DNA from: Micromonospora terminaliae
Lineage (GTDB): Bacteria > Actinomycetota > Actinomycetes > Mycobacteriales > Micromonosporaceae
Length of the DNA stretch: 64,000 bases
Reading direction: 5' to 3'
NCBI RefSeq assembly: GCF_009671205.1
Contig: NZ_CP045309.1
Coordinates: 1,674,001-1,738,000, forward strand
Shown: one piece after another, positions 41,746-50,003 of the stretch
Numbering within the stretch: position 1 is the stretch's first letter
Layout: every line of letters starts with the position of its first letter
Notes under the pieces: generated by a model
Told to the model about the DNA's origin: nothing
The model's input: the letters and a program-made list of their open reading frames with translations, nothing else
The model's database searches: none
Translations under genes and position numbers: made by a program

Positions 41746-42627
41746 TCACAGCGTTGTGGTGGCAGCGTCGGTGCGGCGGCTGGCGTGCCAGGGCAGAACG
41801 AGGTACTCCAGCAGTTCCACGACGACGAAGAGGATCACGCCGAGCAGCGACATGATGATCAGCCCGGCGAAGAGGGTCGGGGTGTCGAGGTTGCCGTTGG
41901 CCTGCAGGATCACGTAGCCGAGGCCCTCGTTGGCGCCGACGAACTCACCGACGACCGCGCCGGTGACGGCCATGGTGGCGGCGACCTTCAGGCCGGCGAA
42001 CAGGTGCGGCAGGGCGGCGGGGAACCGGATCTTCCGGAACGTCTGGGCCGGGCCCGCGCCCATGGTCGCCGACAGTTGCAGCATCTCCGGGTCGATGGAC
42101 TTCAGGCCGGTGACCGTGGAGATGACGATGGGGAAGAAGGCCATCAGGACCGCGACGACGACCTTGGGCGAGAGCCCGAAGCCGAGCCACACGATGAACA
42201 GCGGCGCGATCGCGATCTTGGGGATGACCTGGGCGAACAGCAGCAGTGGGTAGAGGCTCTTCTCGACGGTGGGGGAGTAGACCATGACGACGGCGGAGAG
42301 CACGCCGACCACGATGGCGATGGCGAAGCCCAGCACCGTCTCGTAGGTGGTGATCCAGGTGTGGTGGGTGAAGTAGCCCGGCTGGGCGAGGACCACGTCC
42401 AGCGTCGTGCCGGGCGAGGGAACCAGGTAGGGCTTGACCAGCTCCGCGGCGGTGACCACCCACCAGACCAGCAGGATGGCCACGAGGACCGCGGCGGGGC
42501 GCCACGTGTTACGGGCGAACCGGAGCAGGCCGGCGCCCGCCCCGCCGGGGCGGCGGGTGGCCGACGCGGTGGCGCCGGCGGGAGCGGTGGTGCGCTCCGA
42601 TTGCTCGATGGTGCTCTGCGCGGCCAT
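41746..42627 (-). CDS. ABC transporter permease
   Basis: 293 aa with about six hydrophobic segments (AAVLVAILLVWWVVTA, VLGFAIAIVVGVLSAVVMV, IPKIAIAPLFIVWLGFGL, VVVAVLMAFFPIVISTV, LFAGLIIMSLLGVILFVVV). The EAA-type cytoplasmic loop is LQLSATMGAGPAQTFRKIRFPAALP. It is the first gene of the permease/binding-protein/ATPase set, its stop 16 bp from the binding-protein gene. It belongs to the BPD_transp_1 family used by sulfonate, nitrate and pyrimidine importers. It is divergent from a LacI regulator. Confidence 0.93.
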   Translation of the reverse strand: MAAQSTIEQSERTTAPAGATASATRRPGGAGAGLLRFARNTWRPAAVLVAILLVWWVVTAAELVKPYLVPSPGTTLDVVLAQPGYFTHHTWITTYETVLGFAIAIVVGVLSAVVMVYSPTVEKSLYPLLLFAQVIPKIAIAPLFIVWLGFGLSPKVVVAVLMAFFPIVISTVTGLKSIDPEMLQLSATMGAGPAQTFRKIRFPAALPHLFAGLKVAATMAVTGAVVGEFVGANEGLGYVILQANGNLDTPTLFAGLIIMSLLGVILFVVVELLEYLVLPWHASRRTDAATTTL

Positions 42628-42736
42628 GACCCTCCGTTCTCCCTGGCTGGCCGGCGGTTTCGCCGGGTGTCAGCCGCTGGGTAGGCGCGTGCCGTCGGCA
42701 GGGCCGGGGACCCCAGTGAGGGCGGGGAAGCGGCCC

Positions 42737-42763
42737 TGAATGCGCTTTCAGTAAGCGCTTTCA
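42737..42763. promoter_or_regulatory. LacI operator candidate between permease and regulator
   Basis: Two adjoining boxes, TGAATGCGCTTTCA and AGTAAGCGCTTTCA, share the GCGCTTTCA half and the AAGCGCTT-type core. They lie ~110 bp from the permease start and ~60 bp from the lacI-type start, so either may be repressed. Confidence 0.65.
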
Positions 42764-42823
42764 GGGTGCTACGGTAACCACGCCGAAATAATCCGGTCAA
42801 GAACTTCCGCAGGGGGAAATCCG

Positions 42824-43855
42824 ATGCAGCCACGGGCGCACGTGACCTTGGAAGACGTGGCCAGAGCCGCCGACGTCTCGCTGGCCACGGCCTCCCGGGC
42901 CCTCAACGGCATGCGCGTCACCCCGCAACTGCGCGACCGGGTCCTCGCCGCCGCCGAGAAGCTCGCCTACACGCCCAACGCGCACGCCCGCGCCCTCGCC
43001 GGCGCCTCGCACCGCACCGTCGGCGTCATCTGCCACGACGTCACCGACCCCTACTTCGCCGCCGTCGCGGGCGGGGTCATGCGGGTCGCCGGGGCGAACG
43101 ATCTGCTGGTCATGCTGGCCAGCACCTTCCGCGACCCGGAGCGCGAGATCGCGTACGTGTCGATGCTGCGCGCCGAGCGCGCCCCGGCCATCCTGCTGAT
43201 CGGCTCCGGCTTCGAGGACGCCCGGTGGGAACGCGCCTTGGAGGCCGAGCTGAAGCCCTACCTGGACGGTGGCGGCCGGGTCGCCGTGGTCAGCCGGCAC
43301 CGCAGCCTGAAGGTCGACAGCGTCCTGCCCGAGAACCGGGCCGGCGCCGCCGCCATGGCCCGCGCCCTGCTCGACCTCGGCCACCGCCGGTTCGCCGTCC
43401 TCTCCGGACCCCGCGCGCTCACCACGGTCGCCGACCGGCTCGGCGGTTTCCGGGAGGAACTGGCCAAGGCCGGCGTGGGCCTCGACCCGGCCGACATCGT
43501 CGAGGCGCCCTTCACCCGCGACGGCGGCTACGGCGCCATGACCGAGCTGCTCGCCCGGGGCTCGACGGCCACCTGCGTGTTCGCCCTGACCGACGTCATG
43601 GCCATCGGCGCCTGCGCGGCGCTACGCGACCAGGGCCTGTCCGTCCCGAACGACATCTCCGTCGCCGGCTTCGACGACATCCCCATCGTCCGCGACCTCA
43701 CCCCGCCGCTCACCACGGTGGCGCTGCCGCTGCAGAGCCTCGGCGAGAAGGCCATGGAGCTGGCGCTCACCGAGAACAGCGGGCGCCGCCGCCGGCTCCT
43801 GCGGATGGGCGGCGAAGTCGTCCTGCGCGGCAGCACCGCGAAGGTGGGCTCGTGA
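42824..43855 (+). CDS. LacI family transcriptional regulator
   Basis: 343 aa. HTH VTLEDVARAADVSLATASRALNG with hinge AYTPNAHARALAG, followed by the sugar-binding core (VGVICHDVTDPYFAAVAGGVM, ALTDVMAIGACAALRD, ISVAGFDDIPIVRDLTPPLTTVALP). It probably represses the divergent importer and catabolic genes. The stop overlaps the start of the enolase-superfamily gene (GTGA). It closely resembles the other LacI protein here (24541), sharing the AAGCGCTT operator style. Confidence 0.92.
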   Translation: MQPRAHVTLEDVARAADVSLATASRALNGMRVTPQLRDRVLAAAEKLAYTPNAHARALAGASHRTVGVICHDVTDPYFAAVAGGVMRVAGANDLLVMLASTFRDPEREIAYVSMLRAERAPAILLIGSGFEDARWERALEAELKPYLDGGGRVAVVSRHRSLKVDSVLPENRAGAAAMARALLDLGHRRFAVLSGPRALTTVADRLGGFREELAKAGVGLDPADIVEAPFTRDGGYGAMTELLARGSTATCVFALTDVMAIGACAALRDQGLSVPNDISVAGFDDIPIVRDLTPPLTTVALPLQSLGEKAMELALTENSGRRRRLLRMGGEVVLRGSTAKVGS

Positions 43856-45006
43856 ACGCTCTCGCCGGCCTGACCATCGAGGCGGTCGACACGTACGCCG
43901 TCGCGCTGCCCACCGTCCGCTCGTTCGGCGTCTCCGGCGGCTCCGTCGCCGTCGCCGGCACGCCGAGCATCCGCGTGCTCGTCAAGGTCACCGCCGGTGG
44001 CGTCACCGGCTGGGGCGAGGCCACCCCCATCCCGGCCTGGACCTACGAGACCGCCGAATCCATCGTCACCACCATCGACCGGTACCTCGCCCCGGCCATC
44101 CTCGGCCGACCCGCCTGGGACCTCGACGGCGTCACCACCGCCTTCGACCGCGCCATCAACCGCGGCTTCACCATCGGCTCGCCGCTGGCCAAGAGTGCCG
44201 TCGACGTGGCCCTGCACGACCTGCTCGGCCGCGCTCTCGGCGTACCGGTCGGGATGCTCTGGGGGCAGCGCCGCCGGGAGACCATCGAGCTCGGCTGGAT
44301 CGTCTCCGGGCAGACCGCCGACGAGGTCGCCGAGGCCGTCGCCGAGGGCCGCGACCTGGGCTACCGGGCGTTCAAGGTGAAGGTCGGCCTGCACAGCGAG
44401 GCCGAGGACGCCGCCGTGGTGCGGGCCGTCCGCGAGGCCGCGCCGGACGCGGCGCTGTGGGTGGACGCCAACCAGGGCTACACCGTGGACGGCGCGCTGC
44501 GGATGGCCCGCCGCCTGACCGACTACGACGTCACCGCGTTCGAGCAGCCGCTGCCCGCCAACGACGTGGCCGGACAGCGCCGGCTGCGGGAGAGCTCACC
44601 GATTCCCGTGGCGCTCGACGAGAGCCTGCGTCATCCGAGCGACCTGGCGACGTTCGTGAAGCTCGACGCGGTGGACGTGGCGATCGCCAAGGTGCAGCGC
44701 AGCGGCGGGCTGACGCTGTCCCGGCGGCTCTGCGCCCTGGCCGTGGACGCCGGGGTGCGGCTCATGGGCTCCGGGCTCACCGACTCCGACCTGGGGCTGG
44801 CCGCCTCGCTGCACCTGTTCGCCGCGTACGGCATCGACACCCCGGTCGACCTGAACGGCCGGCAGTTCCTCACCTCCTCCTACGCCACCGGGGCGACGGT
44901 CGAGATCAAGGAAGGTGTCGCACGCGTGCCGGCCGGGCCCGGGCTCGGCGTCGAGGTTGACGAGTCGGTGGTGCGGGAACTCGCCGTGGACGTGCTCGCC
45001 CGCTAG
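43852..45006 (+). CDS. Enolase superfamily enzyme (mandelate racemase/muconate lactonizing type)
   Basis: 384 aa from a GTG overlapping the LacI stop. The N-terminal capping domain (VDTYAVALPTVRSFGVSGG) is followed by the barrel. The motif KVKVG supplies the first Lys pair, the metal ligands are D of VDANQGY, E of FEQPL and D of ALDES, and AKVQRSGG carries the opposite Lys. Lysines on both sides place it in the muconate lactonizing/dipeptide epimerase subgroup rather than a sugar-acid dehydratase. It presumably acts on the substrate of the divergent operon, by cycloisomerisation or epimerisation. Confidence 0.88.
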   Translation: MNALAGLTIEAVDTYAVALPTVRSFGVSGGSVAVAGTPSIRVLVKVTAGGVTGWGEATPIPAWTYETAESIVTTIDRYLAPAILGRPAWDLDGVTTAFDRAINRGFTIGSPLAKSAVDVALHDLLGRALGVPVGMLWGQRRRETIELGWIVSGQTADEVAEAVAEGRDLGYRAFKVKVGLHSEAEDAAVVRAVREAAPDAALWVDANQGYTVDGALRMARRLTDYDVTAFEQPLPANDVAGQRRLRESSPIPVALDESLRHPSDLATFVKLDAVDVAIAKVQRSGGLTLSRRLCALAVDAGVRLMGSGLTDSDLGLAASLHLFAAYGIDTPVDLNGRQFLTSSYATGATVEIKEGVARVPAGPGLGVEVDESVVRELAVDVLAR

Positions 45007-45033
45007 GCACCGGCCGGGCGACACCACACCGCC

Positions 45034-45064
45034 TTGACTTCGAGCGGGCTCCAAGTCCTAGCGT
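45034..45064 (+). promoter_or_regulatory. MerR-type promoter with 22-bp dyad, leaderless
   Basis: TTGACT (45034) and TAGCGT (45059) are separated by 19 bp, the long spacer used by MerR-activated promoters. The spacer contains GACTTCGAGC-GG-GCTCCAAGTC (45036-45057), an inverted repeat with one mismatch. The start ATG lies seven bases after the -10. Confidence 0.7.
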
Positions 45065-45071
45065 CTCCGCC

Positions 45072-45860
45072 ATGAGTGCTTCCCACCCTGCGCAGCTCAC
45101 CGGCCCCCGCGTGCGCGTGCTGGTGACGGGCGGGACGAGCGGACTGGGACTCGCCATGGCCACCGCTCTGGCCGAGGCGGGAGCCGCCGTGGCGTTGACC
45201 GGTCGGTCTGGTCCCCGCGCACAGGCCGTCGCGGCCGGCCTGCCGGGAGCGATGGGCGTCGAGTTGGATGTACGCGACGAGTCGTCGGTGACCAGGGCTG
45301 TCGGCGAGGCGTGGTCACGGCTGGACGGCATCGACATGCTGGTGAACAACGCCGGCATCGGCATGCGCACCGTCAACCCCCGCTTCATGACCGATCCGCG
45401 GGGCTTCTGGGAGGTGCCGGTCGACGGCTTCCGCGCCGTGGTGGAGACCAACCTGACCGGCTACTTCCTCCTGGCACGGGAGGTCACGCCGCGGATGCTG
45501 GCCGCCGGCGGCGGACGCATCGTCAACATCGCCGTGAGCACGTCGACCATGCACCGGGCCGGGTTCGTGCCCTACGGGCCGTCGCGCGCCGGCAGTGAGG
45601 CGTTGTCCCGGATCATGGCCGCCGACCTGCGGGACACCGGCGTCACCGTGAACCTCCTGCTGCCCGGGGGCGCGACCGTCACCGGGATGCTGCCTCCCGA
45701 TGCCGTGCCCGCGGGCCAGGCGTTCCTGGACCCCGCCGTGATGGGCCCGCCCGTGGTCTGGCTGGCGTCCGACGACGCGTCCGGCGTGCATGACGAGCGC
45801 ATCGTCGCCGCCGACTTCGCGAACTGGTTGCGGGACCGGACGACGGCGCGGCGGTCCTGA
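45072..45860 (+). CDS. Short-chain dehydrogenase/reductase with YxxxR active site
   Basis: 262 aa. The Rossmann motif GGTSGLGLAMATALAEAG, the NNAGIG tetrad block and NIAVSTS (with the catalytic-type Ser) are normal. In the active-site segment FVPYGPSRAG the usual Tyr-x3-Lys reads Tyr-x3-Arg. Arg can replace Lys in some SDRs but usually lowers ordinary ketone reduction, so the reaction may be unusual. The gene has a MerR-type leaderless promoter but no merR neighbour. It converges with the MDMPI gene across a hairpin. Confidence 0.85.
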   Translation: MSASHPAQLTGPRVRVLVTGGTSGLGLAMATALAEAGAAVALTGRSGPRAQAVAAGLPGAMGVELDVRDESSVTRAVGEAWSRLDGIDMLVNNAGIGMRTVNPRFMTDPRGFWEVPVDGFRAVVETNLTGYFLLAREVTPRMLAAGGGRIVNIAVSTSTMHRAGFVPYGPSRAGSEALSRIMAADLRDTGVTVNLLLPGGATVTGMLPPDAVPAGQAFLDPAVMGPPVVWLASDDASGVHDERIVAADFANWLRDRTTARRS

Positions 45861-45885
45861 CGGGCGTCGGCCGGCGGGGTCCGGG

Positions 45886-45905
45886 GCCGGCGGGGATCCG
45901 CCGGC
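45886..45905. terminator. Bidirectional hairpin between SDR and MDMPI genes
   Basis: GCCGGCGG-GGAT-CCGCCGGC forms a perfect 8-bp stem in the short gap between two convergent genes. Confidence 0.55.
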
Positions 45906-45916
45906 CGGGGCTCGAT

Positions 45917-46489
45917 TCAGGGCTTCGACCAGAACGGATCCCGGCCGATGAAGCCCAGCAGCCTGGTCTGGGCGTCCGCGTCCTCGGGCACCGCCACCCG
46001 CGGGCCGTACTGGCCGGAGGAGCGGATGACCTCCTCCATCTGCTCCATCCCAGGGAGGAGTTGGGCGCAGAACTCCGCGTCCAGCGCGTCGTCCTGGCCG
46101 GTGGCCCGGGCCAGATCCCAGGTGTGCATGAATACGTCGGTGGTGTAGAACCGGTCGATCGCGTCCGCCAGCGGCAGGCTGCCGAGGTGCGGGTTGGTGA
46201 GCTTCCGGTGCGCCGTCTCCGGATCGTCCAGCACCGCCTGCACGCCATCGACGTGAATCTGCCAGGCGGCGACTGGGTCGTCGTCCACGGACGGCCCCTG
46301 GGGCAGGTCGATGCCGGCGCCGGAGGCGAGGAACCCGGGGAACCATTCGGTGAGGTGGCGTACCACGTCGCGGGCGGTCCAACCGGCGACCGGAGCGGGC
46401 GCGTCCCACGATCGGGTGCCCCGGACCCGGTCGGTGAACACCCCGGCCACCTGCCGGTGCCGGTCGGCCGGGCGGTCAGACAGCGCCAT
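45917..46489 (-). CDS. Maleylpyruvate isomerase-like (TIGR03086/MDMPI N-terminal) protein
   Basis: 190 aa. DinB-type four-helix fold, with VAGWTARDVVRHLTEWFPGFL (metal His) and TTDVFMHTWDLARATGQDD, the D-x2-M-H-x2-D-L motif of mycothiol-dependent isomerases. A thiol-dependent transferase or isomerase is expected. It overlaps the SRPBCC gene by 14 bp and the SRPBCC gene overlaps the ArsR gene by 68 bp, so the three are one operon under ArsR control. Confidence 0.87.
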   Translation of the reverse strand: MALSDRPADRHRQVAGVFTDRVRGTRSWDAPAPVAGWTARDVVRHLTEWFPGFLASGAGIDLPQGPSVDDDPVAAWQIHVDGVQAVLDDPETAHRKLTNPHLGSLPLADAIDRFYTTDVFMHTWDLARATGQDDALDAEFCAQLLPGMEQMEEVIRSSGQYGPRVAVPEDADAQTRLLGFIGRDPFWSKP

Positions 46490-46958
46490 CGATGATCATC
46501 CTCTCGAGCTTCGCGTATCCCTCGTTGACACCGACCTCCATGCCGCTGCGCAGCCACGCGTCGCGGCCTTCAAAGCTGTCGACCAGGGACTGGGTGCGCA
46601 GCCGCGTACGGCCGTCGCCCAGGTCCTCGAACCACAACGTCTCCAGCGCGACCCCGTCCGGCTCGCCCTCGAACGTGAAGGTCTGCACGATGCGGTCCGG
46701 CCGTACCTCGTGGAAGCAGCCGCGGAACCAGTACTCCGTGCCGTCGTGCACCGAGGCGTATCGCCAGCTGCCGCCGGTGGACGCGTCCCAGTGCTCGATC
46801 CGGGTGGCCATGGCATCGGGACCCACCCACCGGGCGAACAACGCCGGATCGGTGTGGGCGCGGAACAGCTGCTCGGGCCGTGCCGCGAAGTCACGACTCA
46901 TCCGGATGACCGGCAGCCTCGGATCGGCTTCGATCGCGGTCTCCGTGATCCTGTCCAT
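46476..46958 (-). CDS. SRPBCC (AHSA1/CalC-like) domain protein
   Basis: 160 aa. START-like fold with ISRDF-type opening (RMSRDFAARPEQLFRAHTDPALFARWVGPDAM), the GGSWRYASVHDG strand pair and the C-terminal long helix (SFEGRDAWLRSGMEVGVNEGYAKLERM). Small ligand-binding or stress-protection proteins of this kind are commonly encoded next to an ArsR repressor. Together with the MDMPI protein it may form a detoxification unit. Confidence 0.9.
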   Translation of the reverse strand: MDRITETAIEADPRLPVIRMSRDFAARPEQLFRAHTDPALFARWVGPDAMATRIEHWDASTGGSWRYASVHDGTEYWFRGCFHEVRPDRIVQTFTFEGEPDGVALETLWFEDLGDGRTRLRTQSLVDSFEGRDAWLRSGMEVGVNEGYAKLERMIIDGAV

Positions 46959-47286
46959 GTTCGTCTCCTTCCATCTGCGCCAGGACGGCGTCGAGGCGGC
47001 GGTAGCGCTGTTCGACGCGGCGCCGGTGGCGCTCGATCCAGGTGTCCACCAGGTCGAAGGCCCCGGACTCCAGGCGCACCGGCCGGGGCTGCGGCCCGCT
47101 CGGCCGGCTGACCAGCCCGGCGTCCTCGAGTACCCGCAGGTGCTTGTAGACCGCCTGCAGTGTCATCCGGTACGGCTCGGCCAGCTGGCTCACGGTCGCG
47201 TCGCTCTCGGAGAGCCGGGCCACCATGTCGCGCCGGGTCGGATCCGCGAGGGCGGCGAAGGCCCGGGACAGCGCATCCGTGGTCAT
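46891..47286 (-). CDS. ArsR family transcriptional regulator
   Basis: 131 aa. Winged helix with FAALADPTRRDMVARLSESDATVSQLAEPYRMTLQAVYKHLRVLEDAGLV split over the usual helices. There is no metal Cys motif, so it belongs to the SRPBCC-linked repressors that sense a small molecule or stress. The C-terminal 22 codons are read over the start of the SRPBCC gene in another frame. Two AACC-type palindromes lie in its promoter region, shared with ggt. Confidence 0.9.
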   Translation of the reverse strand: MTTDALSRAFAALADPTRRDMVARLSESDATVSQLAEPYRMTLQAVYKHLRVLEDAGLVSRPSGPQPRPVRLESGAFDLVDTWIERHRRRVEQRYRRLDAVLAQMEGDEHGQDHGDRDRSRSEAAGHPDES

Positions 47287-47299
47287 CCACCCACCCTTT

Positions 47300-47359
47300 C
47301 AACCCGATGGTTTAAAAGACGGTAGGCGGCGGGCGGTCCGCCCGTCAACCCTCGGGTTG
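47300..47359. promoter_or_regulatory. ArsR operator candidates (two palindromes)
   Basis: CAACCCTCGGGTTG (47346-47359) is a perfect 6-bp-arm palindrome. A related box CAACCCGATGGTTT (47300-47313) lies 46 bp away near the ArsR start. Both occupy the divergent region with ggt. Confidence 0.6.
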
Positions 47360-47417
47360 CCCGCCCGCGACCGGTGGAGTAGGCAGGAGGTTCACCCACG
47401 TCGATCTGGGAGGCCGG

Positions 47418-49220
47418 ATGAGACCTCGGGCCCTCGTCACCGCGACCATCGCCCTGGCCACGCTCGTGGCCGGGACCGCCATACCCGCCCAGGCGAAGCC
47501 GGCTGGGCCGCCCAAGGAGCCGGTGGCCGTCGGCTACGGCGGAGCCGTGTCCACCGTGGATGCCACCGCCACGGCCGTCGGCCTGGACGTGCTGCGGCGC
47601 GGCGGCAACGCGGTCGACGCGGCGGTCGCCGCCGCGGCGACCCTCGGCGTCACCGAACCCTTCTCGGCCGGCATCGGCGGTGGTGGCTTCTTCGTCTACT
47701 ACGACGCGAAGAGCCGGCGGGTGCACACCATCGACGGCCGCGAGGCCGGACCGGCCTCGATGAGCGAGACCACCTTCATCGACCCGGCCACCGGAGCGCC
47801 GTACCGGTTCGACGAAGCCCGGATCAGCGGGCTGTCCGTCGGCGTCCCGGGCACCCTGCTCACCTGGCAGGACGCGCTGGACCGCTGGGGCACCCGGTCG
47901 CTCGCGCAGGTGCTGAAGCCCGCCGCGCGGGTCGCCGAGGACGGCTTCCCCGTCGACGAGACCTTCGCCGGTCAGGTCGCCGGGAACCAGGCGGCGTTCG
48001 GCCAGTTCAGCTCGACCAGCGCGCTGTACCTGCCCGGCGGGCAGCCGCCGGCGGTCGGCAGCACCTTCCGCAACCCGGACCTCGCCGAGACGTACCGGCT
48101 GATCGCCAAGCGGGGCACCGACGTCCTCTACCGCGGCGAGGTCGGTCGCGACGTGGTCGCCACCGTGCAGCACCCGCCGGTGGCGGCGGACCCGGTCGGC
48201 TCGTGGCCCTACCCGATCCGCCCGGCCGGCATGACCGCCGCGGACCTCGCCGCGTACCGCACCCGCTTCCCCGAGCCGACCCGGTCGGACTACCGCGGCC
48301 TCGAGGTGTACGGCATGGCCACCCCGTCCAGCGGCGGCACGGCCGTGGGCGAGGCGCTCAACATCCTGGAGCAGTTCGACCTGCGGTCCATGACCGCGAC
48401 CCAGGCGATGCACCGCTACCTGGAGGCCAGCGCCCTGTCGTTCGCCGACCGCAACCGGTACGTCGGCGACCACACTCCGCGGAACGTGCTTCGGGAGCTG
48501 CTCAGCGACGCGTACGCCAAGGAGCGGGCCTGCCTGATCGACCCGTCGGCGGCGCTGCCCAAGCCGGTCGCGCCCGGCGTACCCGACGGCACCTACGGCG
48601 GCTGCACGGCGGCGGCCGCCGCCGACGTCCGCGACGACCGCACCGGCACCACGAACCTGACCGTGGCCGACCGGTGGGGCAACGTCGTCGAGTACACGCT
48701 GACCATCGAGGCGACCGGCGGCAACGGCATGGTCGTGCCCGGCCGGGGATTCCTGCTCAACAACGAGCTGACCGACTTCAACTTCGCGCCCACCCAGGGC
48801 ACCGCGACCGACCCGAACCTCCCAGGGCGGGGCAAGCGCCCGCGCAGCTCCATGGCACCCACCATCGTGCTGGCCGACGGCCGGCCGTTCCTGGCCGTCG
48901 GCTCGCCCGGCGGCGCGACGATCATCACCACCGTCCTGCAGATGCTGGTCAACCGGATCGACCGGGGCATGACGCTGCCGCAGGCCCTCGCCGCGCCTCG
49001 GGCGTCCCAGCGCAACGGCGCCAGCACCCAGGCGGAGCCGGCCTTCATCACCGGGTACGCCACCGGCCTCCCGCCGGGCCACACCTTCTCGTCCACCGCG
49101 GAGATCGGCGCGGCCACCGGTATCGAGTTCCTGGCGGACGGCCGGCTGGTCGCCGCGGCCGAGCCCGTACGCCGGGGCGGCGGCGCGGCGGCGGTCGTCG
49201 GCCGCTGGGGGCGTGACTGA
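47418..49220 (+). CDS. ggt: Gamma-glutamyltransferase
   Basis: 600 aa with a signal peptide (IPAQAKP, ~residue 27). Family blocks GLDVLRRGGNAVDAAVAAAATLGVT, FSAGIGGGGFFVYYDA, the autoprocessing region GTTNLTVADRWGNVVEYTL (Thr411 as the likely new N-terminal nucleophile of the small subunit), and RSSMAPTIV, SPGGATIITTVLQML. In many GGT the segment after the nucleophile is TTHFSV; here TTNLTV. It should cleave gamma-glutamyl compounds such as glutathione outside the cell. The gene ends in a 14-bp hairpin. Confidence 0.93.
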   Translation: MRPRALVTATIALATLVAGTAIPAQAKPAGPPKEPVAVGYGGAVSTVDATATAVGLDVLRRGGNAVDAAVAAAATLGVTEPFSAGIGGGGFFVYYDAKSRRVHTIDGREAGPASMSETTFIDPATGAPYRFDEARISGLSVGVPGTLLTWQDALDRWGTRSLAQVLKPAARVAEDGFPVDETFAGQVAGNQAAFGQFSSTSALYLPGGQPPAVGSTFRNPDLAETYRLIAKRGTDVLYRGEVGRDVVATVQHPPVAADPVGSWPYPIRPAGMTAADLAAYRTRFPEPTRSDYRGLEVYGMATPSSGGTAVGEALNILEQFDLRSMTATQAMHRYLEASALSFADRNRYVGDHTPRNVLRELLSDAYAKERACLIDPSAALPKPVAPGVPDGTYGGCTAAAAADVRDDRTGTTNLTVADRWGNVVEYTLTIEATGGNGMVVPGRGFLLNNELTDFNFAPTQGTATDPNLPGRGKRPRSSMAPTIVLADGRPFLAVGSPGGATIITTVLQMLVNRIDRGMTLPQALAAPRASQRNGASTQAEPAFITGYATGLPPGHTFSSTAEIGAATGIEFLADGRLVAAAEPVRRGGGAAAVVGRWGRD

Positions 49221-49233
49221 GTACGGGGATCGC

Positions 49234-49266
49234 GGCGGCGGTTCCGGCCCAGCCGGAGCCGTCGCC
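49234..49266 (+). terminator. Hairpin after ggt
   Basis: 14-bp stem with two G-U pairs and a five-base loop (CCCAG), 13 bases after the stop. Confidence 0.6.
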
Positions 49267-49387
49267 GTGCCCCTGGCCGCAGGGCTGTGACCCGAACGCC
49301 TCAGCCGGTGTCGGGACCGCCGGGTCGGCTCCGACCACCTCCTGAGGGCACCGGACGGCGGCGCTCGGAGGACGGCGGAGGTCAGCG

Positions 49388-49975
49388 ATGGGCAAGGTAG
49401 TGCTGGACGTGTCGATGTCCCTGGACGGGTTCGCGGCCGGACCGAACGTCCGCGAGGCAGAGCCGATGGGGGATGGCGGCGAACGCCTGCACGCATGGAT
49501 GGCGGAGCAGGGACCACGCGGCGAGATCGATGCGGCGGTGCGCCGAGAAGTGGACGCGGCCGTCGGAGCGACGGTCATCGGGCGACGTACCTTCGATCTC
49601 GGCCTCGGGCCGTGGGGCGGCACCCCATGGCCCGGCGTCCCCAGCTTCGTGGTGACCCACCGGGCGAGGCAAAACCTGGTCGGCGACAACGGTGGGACGT
49701 TCGCCTTCGACGGGCTGCACGCCGCGGTGCGGCGCGCCAAGCAGGCCGCCGGACACAGGGACGTCCTGGTGCTCGGGGCCGATGTCGCCCGCCAGCTGCT
49801 CCGGGCGAACCTGCTCGACGAGGTACGCATCCACCTGATCCCACTCCTGCTGGGTGCGGGAACACCATTGTTCGCCGGCGAGCAGGCCGAGCTGATCCCG
49901 GAAGGAAAGCCGGTCACCGGAACCGTGACCCACCTACGCTTCCGGGTCGCACCAGGCCCCGGCCGCCTGTCCTAG
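49388..49975 (+). CDS. RibD C-terminal/dihydrofolate reductase family protein (second)
   Basis: 195 aa. MGKVVLDVSMSLDGFAAGPN, TVIGRRTFDLGLGPWGG and VLVLGADVARQLLRANLLDEV, then RIHLIPLLLGAG, match the family and echo the 34130 protein. An NADPH-dependent reductase of unknown substrate is likely. It converges with the LLM oxidoreductase gene (28-bp gap). Confidence 0.87.
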   Translation: MGKVVLDVSMSLDGFAAGPNVREAEPMGDGGERLHAWMAEQGPRGEIDAAVRREVDAAVGATVIGRRTFDLGLGPWGGTPWPGVPSFVVTHRARQNLVGDNGGTFAFDGLHAAVRRAKQAAGHRDVLVLGADVARQLLRANLLDEVRIHLIPLLLGAGTPLFAGEQAELIPEGKPVTGTVTHLRFRVAPGPGRLS

Positions 49976-50003
49976 GGTCGCAGGCGGCCGAGCCAGTAGT
50001 GGA

